From contig CAZLWE010000009.1 of assembly GCA_964562985.1 (NCBI GenBank), forward strand, positions 1 through 64,000: 64,000 nucleotides of DNA, read 5' to 3'. The position numbers and the translations under genes were made by a program. This document shows, piece by piece, positions 23,780-31,808 of the stretch. Within the stretch, counting starts at the first letter, position 1; every line of letters begins with the position of its first letter. The notes beneath the pieces are model-generated. The model had not been told where the DNA came from. It did no database searches and saw only the letters and a list, made by a program, of their open reading frames with translations. This DNA is from SHLQ01 sp964562985 (GTDB taxonomy: Bacteria > Actinomycetota > Acidimicrobiia > Acidimicrobiales > SHLQ01).

Positions 23780-26170
23780 TTCGCTCTCGTCATCGGCAAC
23801 CTGTTGCGGGCGCAGATGGCTCCAGACTCCGGTGCGGTCGCGCCATACGGTCACGGGGCTGGCGTGATGCCACCACCACTCGAGGCCGCCGCGCCTTTCC
23901 TTCGCACGTGCAGCGATCGATTCGGTAACCTTCTCCGCAGCTGCGGCTCCATCGCCCGAGAGGGCGTCGCTGCGGGCATAGGTTGCTCGCAGCACCGCGG
24001 TCGCCAGCGGACGTAACTCGTCAGCGGCCTCGTCGTCGGTCTCGGCTACTTCTGCGACCACTTCATCTGGGGTCTTGGCCGGGTCCGCGCTGAACCCCAT
24101 GAATTCCAAAGCCGCCAACGTCGTGGACCACGCGAGTCCGATTCGCCCTCGCGGGTCGTTCGCTACAGCTCGGAGTTGTCGCCGGGCTCGCCAGATTCCG
24201 TACAGCAATGGCGTACCGATGATAATGACGAGCGCAATGAGCGCTGCGATCCACAGCGCGATGGCCGTTGCACTCACGCTTTGGTCTCCACCGATGACGG
24301 TGGTGCCCGTTTCAACATCTGGGGCAATGGTCGTGGTTGTCGGACCTGCTCCCTGTTGGTTTGGCACGGTAGTGCTCGGAGCTGGGGCAGGGGCGGCGGG
24401 GGCGGTGAGTCCTGATCCCGCCTCGTCACTACCGGTGCTCGCTGGGCTGGCGCCCTCTTGGTCCGGTGGGAAGCCGGTGTGGGCTTCATCGCCGGGGGCG
24501 CCGCGGCCAGGCGTCGGCTCAAAGCGCAGCCAGCCAATGTCTTCGATCCAGACCTCAGGCCATGCGTGGGCGTGCTTGCCGGTGACTCGGTAGGCGTTGA
24601 TCTCCGGGTCGAACTCGCCGGGGGTGAATCCAACCGCGACGCGTGCGGGAAGTCCAAGCGATCGCGCCATCGCCGCATATGATCCGGCGAACTGCTCGCA
24701 GTATCCGGCGCGTACCTCAAAGAGGAAGTCCTCGATGTCGGCGGCGGAATGGCCGTTTGCTACATCCAAGTCGTAACGGAAACGGGCTGGGTCGCGGAAG
24801 TAGTTCTGTAGTGCGAGCGCTTGGGTGTAGGGGGTTTGGGCCCCGGCCGCATCGACGATGTCTTGGGCTTCTTGTCGGATGGCCTGGCTGAAGTCGTCGG
24901 GCAGTTCCAGATAGCGCTCCGCAATCTCGTTCGGGACGCTGCTACCAGCCGCTTCGATCGCGGCACGATCTCGTTGCGGTACGTTCGAGAGCAACGTGTA
25001 GGTCAGCCCATCGGAGTTGGTTCGGTCGCGGTTGACAATCAAGGTGCCCGAGGCGCGTTCGTACTCCAACTCGAGTCCCTCAGGGACGTTTACGATCTCG
25101 GATGGCTCATAGGCAGCGGGGAGCCAGATCTTTCCAAGCGCCTGGATATCGAAGGTCTGCAGCTCCTGATTCGCGGTCGTTCCGTCGGGAAGCGTTGGCT
25201 CCAGTTGCCCCGCAGCGTCATCAAAGGAACCACGAGATCGCCAGATTCGCCCGTCGAAGACGTCGAGTGAAGTGATGCGCCAGTAGTCCGGGCTGTCGGT
25301 TTGGACGGTGAACACTTCGACGTCGGGTTGGTTGACGAGGCTCGCCTGGATGTCGACGAGCGGGGAGAGTACGACGCGGGGTTCTTCGGGGGCGGCTAAT
25401 TCGGTGGGGTCAAAGATCGGTGGCTCCTCGTACCCGGGGAGCGCTTGGGCGACCGCCACGCCACCGAGCATCGTTGCGAGGATCACCGCGAGGCCCACGC
25501 GCAGGAGTGCCGCCTGGCCACGTTGCGCGGCGCGCTGGCCCAGCCATGCGCCTGCGGTCTCGGCTTCGGACAATCGATGAATCAAGACGAAGGCGAGTGC
25601 AGCGGCCATGAAGACAACCGACGTCACGACCCTCGCTTGGTCGGCGGCAAAGAATGCGCCGAAGACGAACACGGCCAATCCAGGAAGGAGGGCTTCTATT
25701 GGAGCACGGAGCCGAAAGGCGGCCCAATCACCGAGGAATGCGACCACCCACATCACGAGGGCAATGACCAAAAGGAACGGTGCCGTGACCTCCGCGGGAG
25801 CGCCAACGGTTTGGAACTGATCTGTTGCGATCCGCACGTCCTCGACAAATCCGCGCAACACCGCCTGGTTGATCAGCGCGGTTGTTTCGACGGTGGTCGG
25901 AGGAAACAGCACCGCCGCAGTGCCTACGAGGGCGAGAATCGATGCGATCGTCGAAATTGCGACACCGCCGCCGGCCCAACGGATGGCCGCGGCGACGATG
26001 TGTGCGGCAACCACCGCGGCAGCGACCGGCATAAAGTAGGACGAATCGGCAAAGAGCCGTTCGAAGGTGTAGAGCGTCGCCAGCGTGAAGATGATTAGCG
26101 CTAGTTCGCTCGAAAATTCATAGAAGGACGCGGGTAGGCGCCGGACGGGCCCTCGCCTGCGAGTGATCAT
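23762..26170 (-). CDS. TgpA-like membrane transglutaminase/protease
   Basis: An 802-residue protein. About six to seven N-terminal membrane helices (residues 15-250) precede a long extracytoplasmic part with a transglutaminase-like core: Cys near residue 491 in RAGYCEQFAGS, His in KHAHAWPEVW and acidic residue in the following strand. A Pro/Thr-rich linker, a last TM helix (IALWIAALIALVIIIG) and a cytoplasmic DUF4129-like tail follow. Together with moxR and the DUF58 gene it forms the common MoxR-DUF58-TGc cassette. ATG 26170 is preferred because GGAGGT lies eight bases upstream; the frame is open to 26332. Confidence 0.9.
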   Translation of the reverse strand: MITRRRGPVRRLPASFYEFSSELALIIFTLATLYTFERLFADSSYFMPVAAAVVAAHIVAAAIRWAGGGVAISTIASILALVGTAAVLFPPTTVETTALINQAVLRGFVEDVRIATDQFQTVGAPAEVTAPFLLVIALVMWVVAFLGDWAAFRLRAPIEALLPGLAVFVFGAFFAADQARVVTSVVFMAAALAFVLIHRLSEAETAGAWLGQRAAQRGQAALLRVGLAVILATMLGGVAVAQALPGYEEPPIFDPTELAAPEEPRVVLSPLVDIQASLVNQPDVEVFTVQTDSPDYWRITSLDVFDGRIWRSRGSFDDAAGQLEPTLPDGTTANQELQTFDIQALGKIWLPAAYEPSEIVNVPEGLELEYERASGTLIVNRDRTNSDGLTYTLLSNVPQRDRAAIEAAGSSVPNEIAERYLELPDDFSQAIRQEAQDIVDAAGAQTPYTQALALQNYFRDPARFRYDLDVANGHSAADIEDFLFEVRAGYCEQFAGSYAAMARSLGLPARVAVGFTPGEFDPEINAYRVTGKHAHAWPEVWIEDIGWLRFEPTPGRGAPGDEAHTGFPPDQEGASPASTGSDEAGSGLTAPAAPAPAPSTTVPNQQGAGPTTTTIAPDVETGTTVIGGDQSVSATAIALWIAALIALVIIIGTPLLYGIWRARRQLRAVANDPRGRIGLAWSTTLAALEFMGFSADPAKTPDEVVAEVAETDDEAADELRPLATAVLRATYARSDALSGDGAAAAEKVTESIAARAKERRGGLEWWWHHASPVTVWRDRTGVWSHLRPQQVADDESELTSVG

Positions 26171-26273
26171 CTGATTGACCTCCGCTTCAACATTGACCTC
26201 CGCTTCAACAATGACATTCCTATCGGTCTCTGTCGTTTCGTTTCCGGGGATCCTTTGCGAATCCTTACCACCT

Positions 26274-27443
26274 TCATCGGCGTGCCGCCATGAGCGTCGA
26301 GATGGCTCGCGACCACACGGTGGCGAGGTCATCGATCGAGCCCAGTTGAATCCGAATCTCGCCCACGCTCGCCTCGCTCGTGCTTTCCGTTCGAGCGACC
26401 TGGTCGTCCCACACGGATGGTTTGAGTATCAGGTACATCACCCGACTAAAGCCGATCAACTCCGGGCGGGTAACCGTTGCTTGCGCGGTGGTGATCACGA
26501 CCGCAGCTCCTTGGCTGCCGCTCGGGGCCGGGGAGCGCCGAGCATCGGCGTCGATGGCGTCGACGATCGCCAATGCACTCAGGGCGGTTTCCACCCCGGA
26601 TCGGCCATGCACAAAGCCCGTGTCGTGCCCATCGAGTGTGACCAAACGGAACGGATCAGCTCGACGGGTCATCGTCGATATGACCGATGCCGCAGCCGTC
26701 GCCGCCTTGTCGGTGGCCTCCACAGACGGAAGCGCCGCGTTGTCGAAGACCACGGTCAGGTGGTTCTGCGTTGGTGATTCGTCCTCACGAACAATGAGGT
26801 CATCATGTCGAGCAGAGGCCCCCCAGTTAATTCGCCGGATGTCGTCACCGGGCACGTACTGGCGCAGCGCGTGAAACTCCTCGCTTCGGCCACCCTGAAA
26901 TTCGGGGGTGTCCGAAAGCGAGCGTCGTTCCGTTGCTGGCGATGGTGGGGTGGGCGGAAGCGGGATAACCGCGGGGTACACGACGAGCTGGCCAGTGCTC
27001 GGGGTTTCGAAACGTCGAAGCGCAAGGCCGAACGGGTCTGTTGCCTCGAACTTGACGGGTCCCAAGGTGACGATTCCGCGGCGTTCGGTGGGTAGACGAT
27101 ATGCGGCTTTGGTTACCTCATCGCCAGCGAGTGGGCTCACGTACAGTTGCGCCCCGGATGTGCCTTCGACGTGATCGGTCATTCGCATCACCGGCGATCG
27201 CTGCGAACCGTTGCGCAGCGCGAGCTCCACACGGCCCACCGAACCGACATGGAGTCGTGGAGGGTTCACGTTTCGTGCCACGCCCAAGCGCAGGGGTCGC
27301 ATGATCGCGATGGCCACAGCGGCTACGACCAGCGCAAGGAGCACTCCGCCGATGATGAAGAGCTCCTGGAGTCCGAGAACTCTGCCCGCGATGATGAACC
27401 CAACACCGAGGGCTAGTCCGGACCATCCCCGAATCGTCGGCAT
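26274..27443 (-). CDS. DUF58 (vWA-like) protein
   Basis: A 389-residue protein with two N-terminal membrane helices and the DUF58 core EFHALRQYVPGDDIRRINWGASAR, recognised through its R.Y.PGDD..RINW signature (split here into YVPGDDIRRINW). DUF58 proteins are vWA-like partners of MoxR ATPases and are thought to act in assembly or chaperoning of envelope complexes. It begins two bases after the moxR stop; the transglutaminase gene follows. Confidence 0.9.
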   Translation of the reverse strand: MPTIRGWSGLALGVGFIIAGRVLGLQELFIIGGVLLALVVAAVAIAIMRPLRLGVARNVNPPRLHVGSVGRVELALRNGSQRSPVMRMTDHVEGTSGAQLYVSPLAGDEVTKAAYRLPTERRGIVTLGPVKFEATDPFGLALRRFETPSTGQLVVYPAVIPLPPTPPSPATERRSLSDTPEFQGGRSEEFHALRQYVPGDDIRRINWGASARHDDLIVREDESPTQNHLTVVFDNAALPSVEATDKAATAAASVISTMTRRADPFRLVTLDGHDTGFVHGRSGVETALSALAIVDAIDADARRSPAPSGSQGAAVVITTAQATVTRPELIGFSRVMYLILKPSVWDDQVARTESTSEASVGEIRIQLGSIDDLATVWSRAISTLMAARR

Positions 27444-27445
27444 CC

Positions 27446-28447
27446 TTAGCCGACTCGTGGAACAGCGACGGAGGCGAGCACGTCATCGATGATCTGGTCG
27501 CGTGGGGAGCCCGAGAGCTGAGATTCTGGGGTCAACATGATGCGGTGCGCCCACACTGGGCGAGCGAGGGCTTTGACATCGTCGGGGATCACGAACGCTC
27601 GCCCAGATGCAGCGGCGAGGGCTCGGGAAGCTTGCTGCATCGAAAGAACGGCACGCGGCGACAACCCGAGTCGAAGCCCCGGGTGCGAACGGGTGGCTCC
27701 GGCGAGGTCGAGAAGGTAGTTCTTGAGTTCGGGCGCCACATGAACAGAGGACAGTGCCTTGGTCATCATGACAACGTCGGACGGAGACACGGCTTGGGCG
27801 AGATCGCTGACATTGGGGCCATCGCCGTGGGAGTCGAGGATCTCGAGCTCAGCGGTCCGGTCTGGATACCCCATTGTCAACTTCATCAAGAATCGGTCGA
27901 GTTGTGACTCCGGCAGCGGGTAGGTGCCTTCGTGATCGAGGGGGTTCTGGGTGGCGATCACCATGAACGGACTCGCCAACGGATGGGTGGTGCGATCGAC
28001 GGTCACTTGTCGTTCGGCCATCGCTTCGAGTAGCGCCGATTGCGTCTTGGGCGAGGCGCGATTGATTTCATCGGCGAGAACAACGTTGGCGAACACTGCG
28101 CCTGGGCGGAATTCGAATTCTCCGGAGCCGCGGTTCCAGATGGACATTCCCACCACGTCTGCGGGGAGTAGGTCTGGGGTGAACTGGATTCGCCCGTTGC
28201 TTCCGCCAACGGTCTGTGCGAGCGCCTTGGCCATGGTGGTCTTGCCCAGGCCGGGGGAGTCCTCGATCAGAACATGGCCTTGTGAAATGAGCGCGAGCAC
28301 GGCGAGCTGCACGACGTCGTGCTTGCCTCGGATGACCGTTTCGATATTGTCCACAATGGCCCGAAACAGGGTCGAGAAGGTTTCGGGCTTAGTCGTTGGC
28401 GTAGCGGTCACCCGCGGGCTCCTCAGGGTCGGTCGAGTATCCTCCAT
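27446..28447 (-). CDS. MoxR-type AAA+ ATPase
   Basis: A 333-residue ATPase. Walker A is EDSPGLGKTTMAKALA, Walker B is NVVLADEINRASPKTQSAL, sensor 1 lies in FMVIATQNPLDHEGTYPLP, and sensor 2 is in the C-terminal lid. MoxR proteins act as chaperone-like ATPases with vWA/DUF58 partners. The frame is open to 28555, but Met at 28447 leaves room for the divergent gene starting at 28506. Confidence 0.92.
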   Translation of the reverse strand: MEDTRPTLRSPRVTATPTTKPETFSTLFRAIVDNIETVIRGKHDVVQLAVLALISQGHVLIEDSPGLGKTTMAKALAQTVGGSNGRIQFTPDLLPADVVGMSIWNRGSGEFEFRPGAVFANVVLADEINRASPKTQSALLEAMAERQVTVDRTTHPLASPFMVIATQNPLDHEGTYPLPESQLDRFLMKLTMGYPDRTAELEILDSHGDGPNVSDLAQAVSPSDVVMMTKALSSVHVAPELKNYLLDLAGATRSHPGLRLGLSPRAVLSMQQASRALAAASGRAFVIPDDVKALARPVWAHRIMLTPESQLSGSPRDQIIDDVLASVAVPRVG

Positions 28448-28505
28448 GCTAGTTGCGACATGGCCGCAGCGTTGGGTCAGCCGCGACGGAGAGAAGCCGA
28501 GATCG

Positions 28506-28763
28506 ATGTCATCTGATTTGCAGTGGTTCGCCGAGAGCGCCAAAGTGCTCGTCACGCGCCCAGATTTGTGGCCGACCGTGGTCGGGGTGCTGCGCCGCCA
28601 TGCGCCGCCGGGTTGGTGGATGCGACGTCCGTTCTTGCCGCTTCCCGATGATGAATGGATGGACTTTCGGTTCGAAACGGCATTCGGTTCGAGCTCCGGG
28701 CGCCCCGACAGCGAACAACTCGTTGAATATCTCGAGTGGTCACGTAGCTGGAACTACCTCTAG
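28506..28763 (+). CDS. Small conserved Trp-rich protein
   Basis: An 85-residue protein rich in Trp with PPGWWMRRPFLPLPDDEW, RFETAFGS and EYLEWSRSW. I recognise the pattern (GWW.R.PFLP.P...FR..TAYG...EYL.W) as a small actinobacterial conserved hypothetical often found near moxR. Function unknown. Its TAG shares CTAG with the stop of the convergent lipoate ligase-like gene. Confidence 0.75.
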   Translation: MSSDLQWFAESAKVLVTRPDLWPTVVGVLRRHAPPGWWMRRPFLPLPDDEWMDFRFETAFGSSSGRPDSEQLVEYLEWSRSWNYL

Positions 28764-29446
28764 TCGGGCTGGCTGGTCTGTCTCGTTGCTTCGAGGGCGT
28801 AGGCAGCCGCTTCCAGTAGTGCGTTCGGTTCGAGTTCTGTAGTCGTTGCTGCACCCCGCAGTGCATGCTCGGCCTCGTCGCGGGCCGCGGAACCCAACGG
28901 GAAGAGGGCGAGGAGTTCCGCTGGCTGCCAGCGCCGCAGTATCGCAACTTGGTAGCGGGCGACGTTACGAGTGCGTCGCTGGGAGATACCCACCAATTTC
29001 TTGCCATCGACCGTGATTTCTCCAGGCCCAAGGCCGCCAAAGCACACCAGATCGGACCATGCGGTATTGCGCATCGGACCGCGATGAATTACCGGCTCGA
29101 TGCCGAATGTCCGTAGGACGTACGCCAGTTGCTCGCTCAACCACATGAACGACTGCCGCACATCGTCGTCCCAACCCGGGTGGTCCCTGGTGAGGAGCAC
29201 GTCGAACCAGATCAGCTGGTTCTCGCCGACCAGCACCGCGCCGCCCCCGCTACGCCGGCGGACCACTTCGACTCCTCGACGTGCACACGCCTCGCGGTCG
29301 ACCGCATGTGGGTCTTGGCGGCTGCCCAGGACGAGCACCGGTTTCTCGGGTAACCGTGGTACCCACATCGCCGGCTCACCGACGTCGCCGAGGTCTCGCA
29401 GGTGAAAGGCGCCTACCGGCTCCTCAACATCGGTCAATCGCAGCAC
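28760..29446 (-). CDS. Lipoate-protein ligase A-like protein (BPL/LplA/LipB fold)
   Basis: A 228-residue protein with VRRRSGGGAVLVGENQLIW, the ligase lipoyl-binding loop, and DGKKLVGISQRRTR with the conserved Lys of the K-x-VGI.QRR motif. It likely attaches or transfers lipoate or octanoate to 2-oxoacid dehydrogenase or glycine cleavage proteins. The separate C-terminal accessory domain of classical LplA is absent, so a transferase of the LipM/LipL kind is possible. Confidence 0.83.
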   Translation of the reverse strand: MLRLTDVEEPVGAFHLRDLGDVGEPAMWVPRLPEKPVLVLGSRQDPHAVDREACARRGVEVVRRRSGGGAVLVGENQLIWFDVLLTRDHPGWDDDVRQSFMWLSEQLAYVLRTFGIEPVIHRGPMRNTAWSDLVCFGGLGPGEITVDGKKLVGISQRRTRNVARYQVAILRRWQPAELLALFPLGSAARDEAEHALRGAATTTELEPNALLEAAAYALEATRQTSQPD

Positions 29447-29492
29447 GTTTGCAGCCTATCGAGTAGGTATTCGGGCCGATTCTGGGCTTTTG

Positions 29493-29529
29493 TCCCATAT
29501 TTCTCCCACTTCGCGCCACCATTGCCCCA
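29493..29529 (-). promoter_or_regulatory. Candidate MraZ-box array, minus orientation
   Basis: Four C-rich boxes, TCCCA (29493), TCCCA (29504), CGCCA (29514) and CCCCA (29525), recur with spacing of 11, 10 and 11 bases. Read on the minus strand they are TGGGN-like boxes, the known MraZ recognition unit, at one helical turn. They lie between the divergent lipoate ligase-like gene and mraZ. Confidence 0.4.
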
Positions 29530-29661
29530 ATCCGCCACCTCAAGGCGCGTAGTCTCACAGAAATCATTGATAAACCAATGCAGAATTGCTGCATGTTCAA
29601 GGTGGTCGAGAAGGAAAAATTCGCCGAAAACACTAAGCTTTCTCGCCGGTTTGACGAAATA

Positions 29662-29687
29662 TGGGAATAAATGCTTGCATGGTGGGA
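29662..29687 (+). promoter_or_regulatory. Candidate MraZ boxes upstream of mraZ
   Basis: Two TGGGA boxes start at 29662 and 29683, exactly two helical turns apart and 68-93 bases before the mraZ ATG. MraZ represses its own dcw promoter through repeated TGGGN boxes. A TTGACG at 29651 could serve as a -35 element overlapping the first box, but no clear -10 follows. Confidence 0.4.
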
Positions 29688-29754
29688 GGAAGTGTCATAC
29701 GGTGTCACGACATGGAGTACGGCACCGCGTTCGGAACAGATGTAAAGGAGAGCG

Positions 29755-30183
29755 ATGTTGTTCGTCGACCACTTCGAGCACTCGCTCGACGCGAAACATC
29801 GATTGGTCCTTCCGTCGAGCTTCCGCAAGATCTTGGGCGACCAGGTGTACGTCGCCCCGATGGACAACACCCTGGGCGTCTACTCCGTGGACGAATTCGA
29901 GGCGGTGGCCGCCCGGTTGCTCGACCAAGTGCGAACCAAGGAAGCGGTACCGCTGTCCGCCGTGGCATTCGCGTCGAAGTCGGTAATCTCGACGATCGAC
30001 AAAGCCGGACGAATCACCATTCCGGAGCGATTGCGCTCCTACGCCAATCTGAACGACGAAGTGATCGTGGCGGGTGTGCTCACTCACGTCCAGATCTGGG
30101 ATCGCGATCGCTACGAAGCGATGCAGGACCAGTTCGACGATGTGGTGGAGAATCAGTTTCAAAACGGGGGCGCGATCAATTAA
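29755..30183 (+). CDS. mraZ: Transcriptional regulator MraZ
   Basis: A 142-residue protein with two SpoVT/AbrB-like halves: DHFEHSLDAKHRLVLPSSFR and STIDKAGRITIPERLRSYA. MraZ forms ring oligomers and represses the division and cell wall cluster that it heads. The start ATG at 29755 has AAGGAGA eight bases upstream. The 308 bases upstream contain no gene but carry the candidate boxes noted separately. Confidence 0.95.
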   Translation: MLFVDHFEHSLDAKHRLVLPSSFRKILGDQVYVAPMDNTLGVYSVDEFEAVAARLLDQVRTKEAVPLSAVAFASKSVISTIDKAGRITIPERLRSYANLNDEVIVAGVLTHVQIWDRDRYEAMQDQFDDVVENQFQNGGAIN

Positions 30184-30280
30184 GGGTCGGGCACTCCGCC
30201 ACTGATACTCAGAACGTTAGTCGAAGCGATCTAGGTCGGGGGGTCAGCTGAGATAACCGCACATGCGAGCAATGCTCGTT

Positions 30281-30391
30281 CATTGACAGTCTCCCGGTTG
30301 GCAGATGGAAGGCCCCTACTCCGCCCGCTTGCCATCAGCTCGATCGGGGAGACATCCCGACGTGCGCCCGCTGATCGGGGGACTGTCAATG
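30281..30391 (+). ncRNA. Long inverted repeat in the mraZ-rsmH intergenic leader
   Basis: CATTGACAGTCTCCCG (30281-30296) pairs with CGGGGGACTGTCAATG (30376-30391) with one non-canonical pair, closing a 111-base domain. A smaller internal hairpin TCGGG-gagacat-CCCGA lies inside. This fills most of the 279-base gap between mraZ and rsmH, where no gene is seen. It could be a structured RNA leader or a small terminal-inverted-repeat insertion. Confidence 0.4.
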
Positions 30392-30462
30392 GCCGAGAAC
30401 CTACGATGCGAGCTCGCATCTCAGTTGACCTGTGGACCACGACCAACACTGCTGTGCTCACG

Positions 30463-31386
30463 ATGACCCCTGCCAACTTCGATCATGTACCGGTCTTGGC
30501 CGACCAGGTATTGCAGGTACTCGCGGCCGCTCCCGACGGCCCCTTTGCGGACCTGACGCTCGGTGGCGCCGGCCACGCGCAGGCGCTGTTGCACGCGCGC
30601 GAGGGCGTGAGCATTCACGGGTTCGACCAGGATCCACACGCCATCGAGGTATCGACCCAACGTCTCGCCCACTTCGGAGAACGGGTGCGTATCTACCGGA
30701 AACGGTTCGACTCGGCCGCCGCCACCCTTCGCTCGTCCGGGGTTGATCGCGTATCGGGATTCCTGATGGACCTTGGCGTCTCCTCTCCACAACTCGATGG
30801 TGCGGACAGAGGGTTTAGCTTCCGTCAGGACGGGCCACTCGATATGCGTATGGACCCGGACCGATCACCAACGGCTGCAGATGTCGTGAACTCGTACTCC
30901 GTTGGCGAACTCCGAGATGTCTTGGAGGCCTACGGCGATGAGCGACACTCGGCTCGAATCGTGCGCGCCATCGTCGAGCAACGGCCGATCACCACCACGA
31001 ACCAACTCGCCGAGATCGTTGAAAACGCAGTACCCGCAGCTGTACGCCGAAAGGCGACCACCCATGTGGCCACCCGGACCTTTCAGGCGCTGCGAATCGA
31101 AGTCAATGATGAGCTCGCGATCTTGGGCGACACCGTGGACGCGATGATCGACATGCTCGCTCCCGGCGGAATCGGTATTGCATTGACCTACCACTCCGGT
31201 GAAGACCGGATCGTGAAAGACCGCATGCGGCGCAAGATCGCCGGAGACACGCCCGCAGGGTTGCCGGTCACCTCGCCATTCGATTGGGCATTCCGCGGCG
31301 CGCGAACCGCATCGGAGTCAGAAGTCGCCCAAAACCCTCGTGCTCGTTCAGCGAGGATGCGAGCGATCGTGCGGAGCGCTTCGTGA
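30463..31386 (+). CDS. rsmH: 16S rRNA (cytosine-1402-N4)-methyltransferase
   Basis: A 307-residue SAM methyltransferase (MraW) that modifies C1402 in the ribosomal P site. HVPVLADQVL, DLTLGGAGHAQALL (SAM loop), FLMDLGVSSPQLD, RGFSFRQDGPLDMRMD and ALRIEVNDEL are standard. ATG 30463 begins at the conserved HVPVL region; the frame is open to 30283 but that part lies in the inverted repeat. No strong Shine-Dalgarno precedes it. Its stop overlaps ftsL by GTGA. Confidence 0.95.
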   Translation: MTPANFDHVPVLADQVLQVLAAAPDGPFADLTLGGAGHAQALLHAREGVSIHGFDQDPHAIEVSTQRLAHFGERVRIYRKRFDSAAATLRSSGVDRVSGFLMDLGVSSPQLDGADRGFSFRQDGPLDMRMDPDRSPTAADVVNSYSVGELRDVLEAYGDERHSARIVRAIVEQRPITTTNQLAEIVENAVPAAVRRKATTHVATRTFQALRIEVNDELAILGDTVDAMIDMLAPGGIGIALTYHSGEDRIVKDRMRRKIAGDTPAGLPVTSPFDWAFRGARTASESEVAQNPRARSARMRAIVRSAS

Positions 31387-31808
31387 TTCGTGCCCCGCGA
31401 ATGCGGCGACCCGCGACACGAGATGAGAGCTCGGGTGTCGTTTTCTCCGTCATTGCCGTGGTGGTCATCTTTGGATCGCTCTTAGGCATCGTTGTCGTCC
31501 AGACCTTCATCGTGCAGAACCGAGTGCACCTCGATGCGGTCAATGTCGAACTCGAACAGGAGCGCGAGCGCAATCAGCAGCTGACCCTCCAGGTGATCGA
31601 ACTGGAGGCTCCGGAGCGAATTCTTGAAACGGCCGTATCGCGTCTCGGGATGACCCGGCCAGAGGAACGCACCTACCTTCCGGGGTTAGACCCCGACCTA
31701 GACCTCATCGCTCCTCCCGTCGTGGGGGACCCGTTCGGGCCGGGAGCTCTACCCGAGCACCTTCTCGTCGATTCGATACCGGACGACACTGAAGGACAGG
31801 GCCAATGA
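31383..31808 (+). CDS. ftsL: FtsL-like septum protein
   Basis: A 141-residue bitopic protein: short cytoplasmic basic N-terminus, one TM helix (about 18-40, VVFSVIAVVVIFGSLLGIVV) and an extracytoplasmic coiled coil (VELEQERERNQQLTLQVIEL) ending with LGMTRPEE, as in FtsL/DivIC proteins. Sequence is poorly conserved in this family, so position between rsmH and ftsI is strong support. GTG 31383 overlaps rsmH; the stop overlaps ftsI. Confidence 0.85.
   Translation: MIRAPRMRRPATRDESSGVVFSVIAVVVIFGSLLGIVVVQTFIVQNRVHLDAVNVELEQERERNQQLTLQVIELEAPERILETAVSRLGMTRPEERTYLPGLDPDLDLIAPPVVGDPFGPGALPEHLLVDSIPDDTEGQGQ

Noticed and set aside
29447..29754. RNase P RNA or another structural RNA upstream of mraZ
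   Set aside because: No conserved RNase P core sequences were found; only candidate MraZ boxes are visible.
30283..30462. Extension of rsmH upstream to 30283
   Set aside because: The added residues derive from the inverted-repeat leader and are not part of the RsmH fold.
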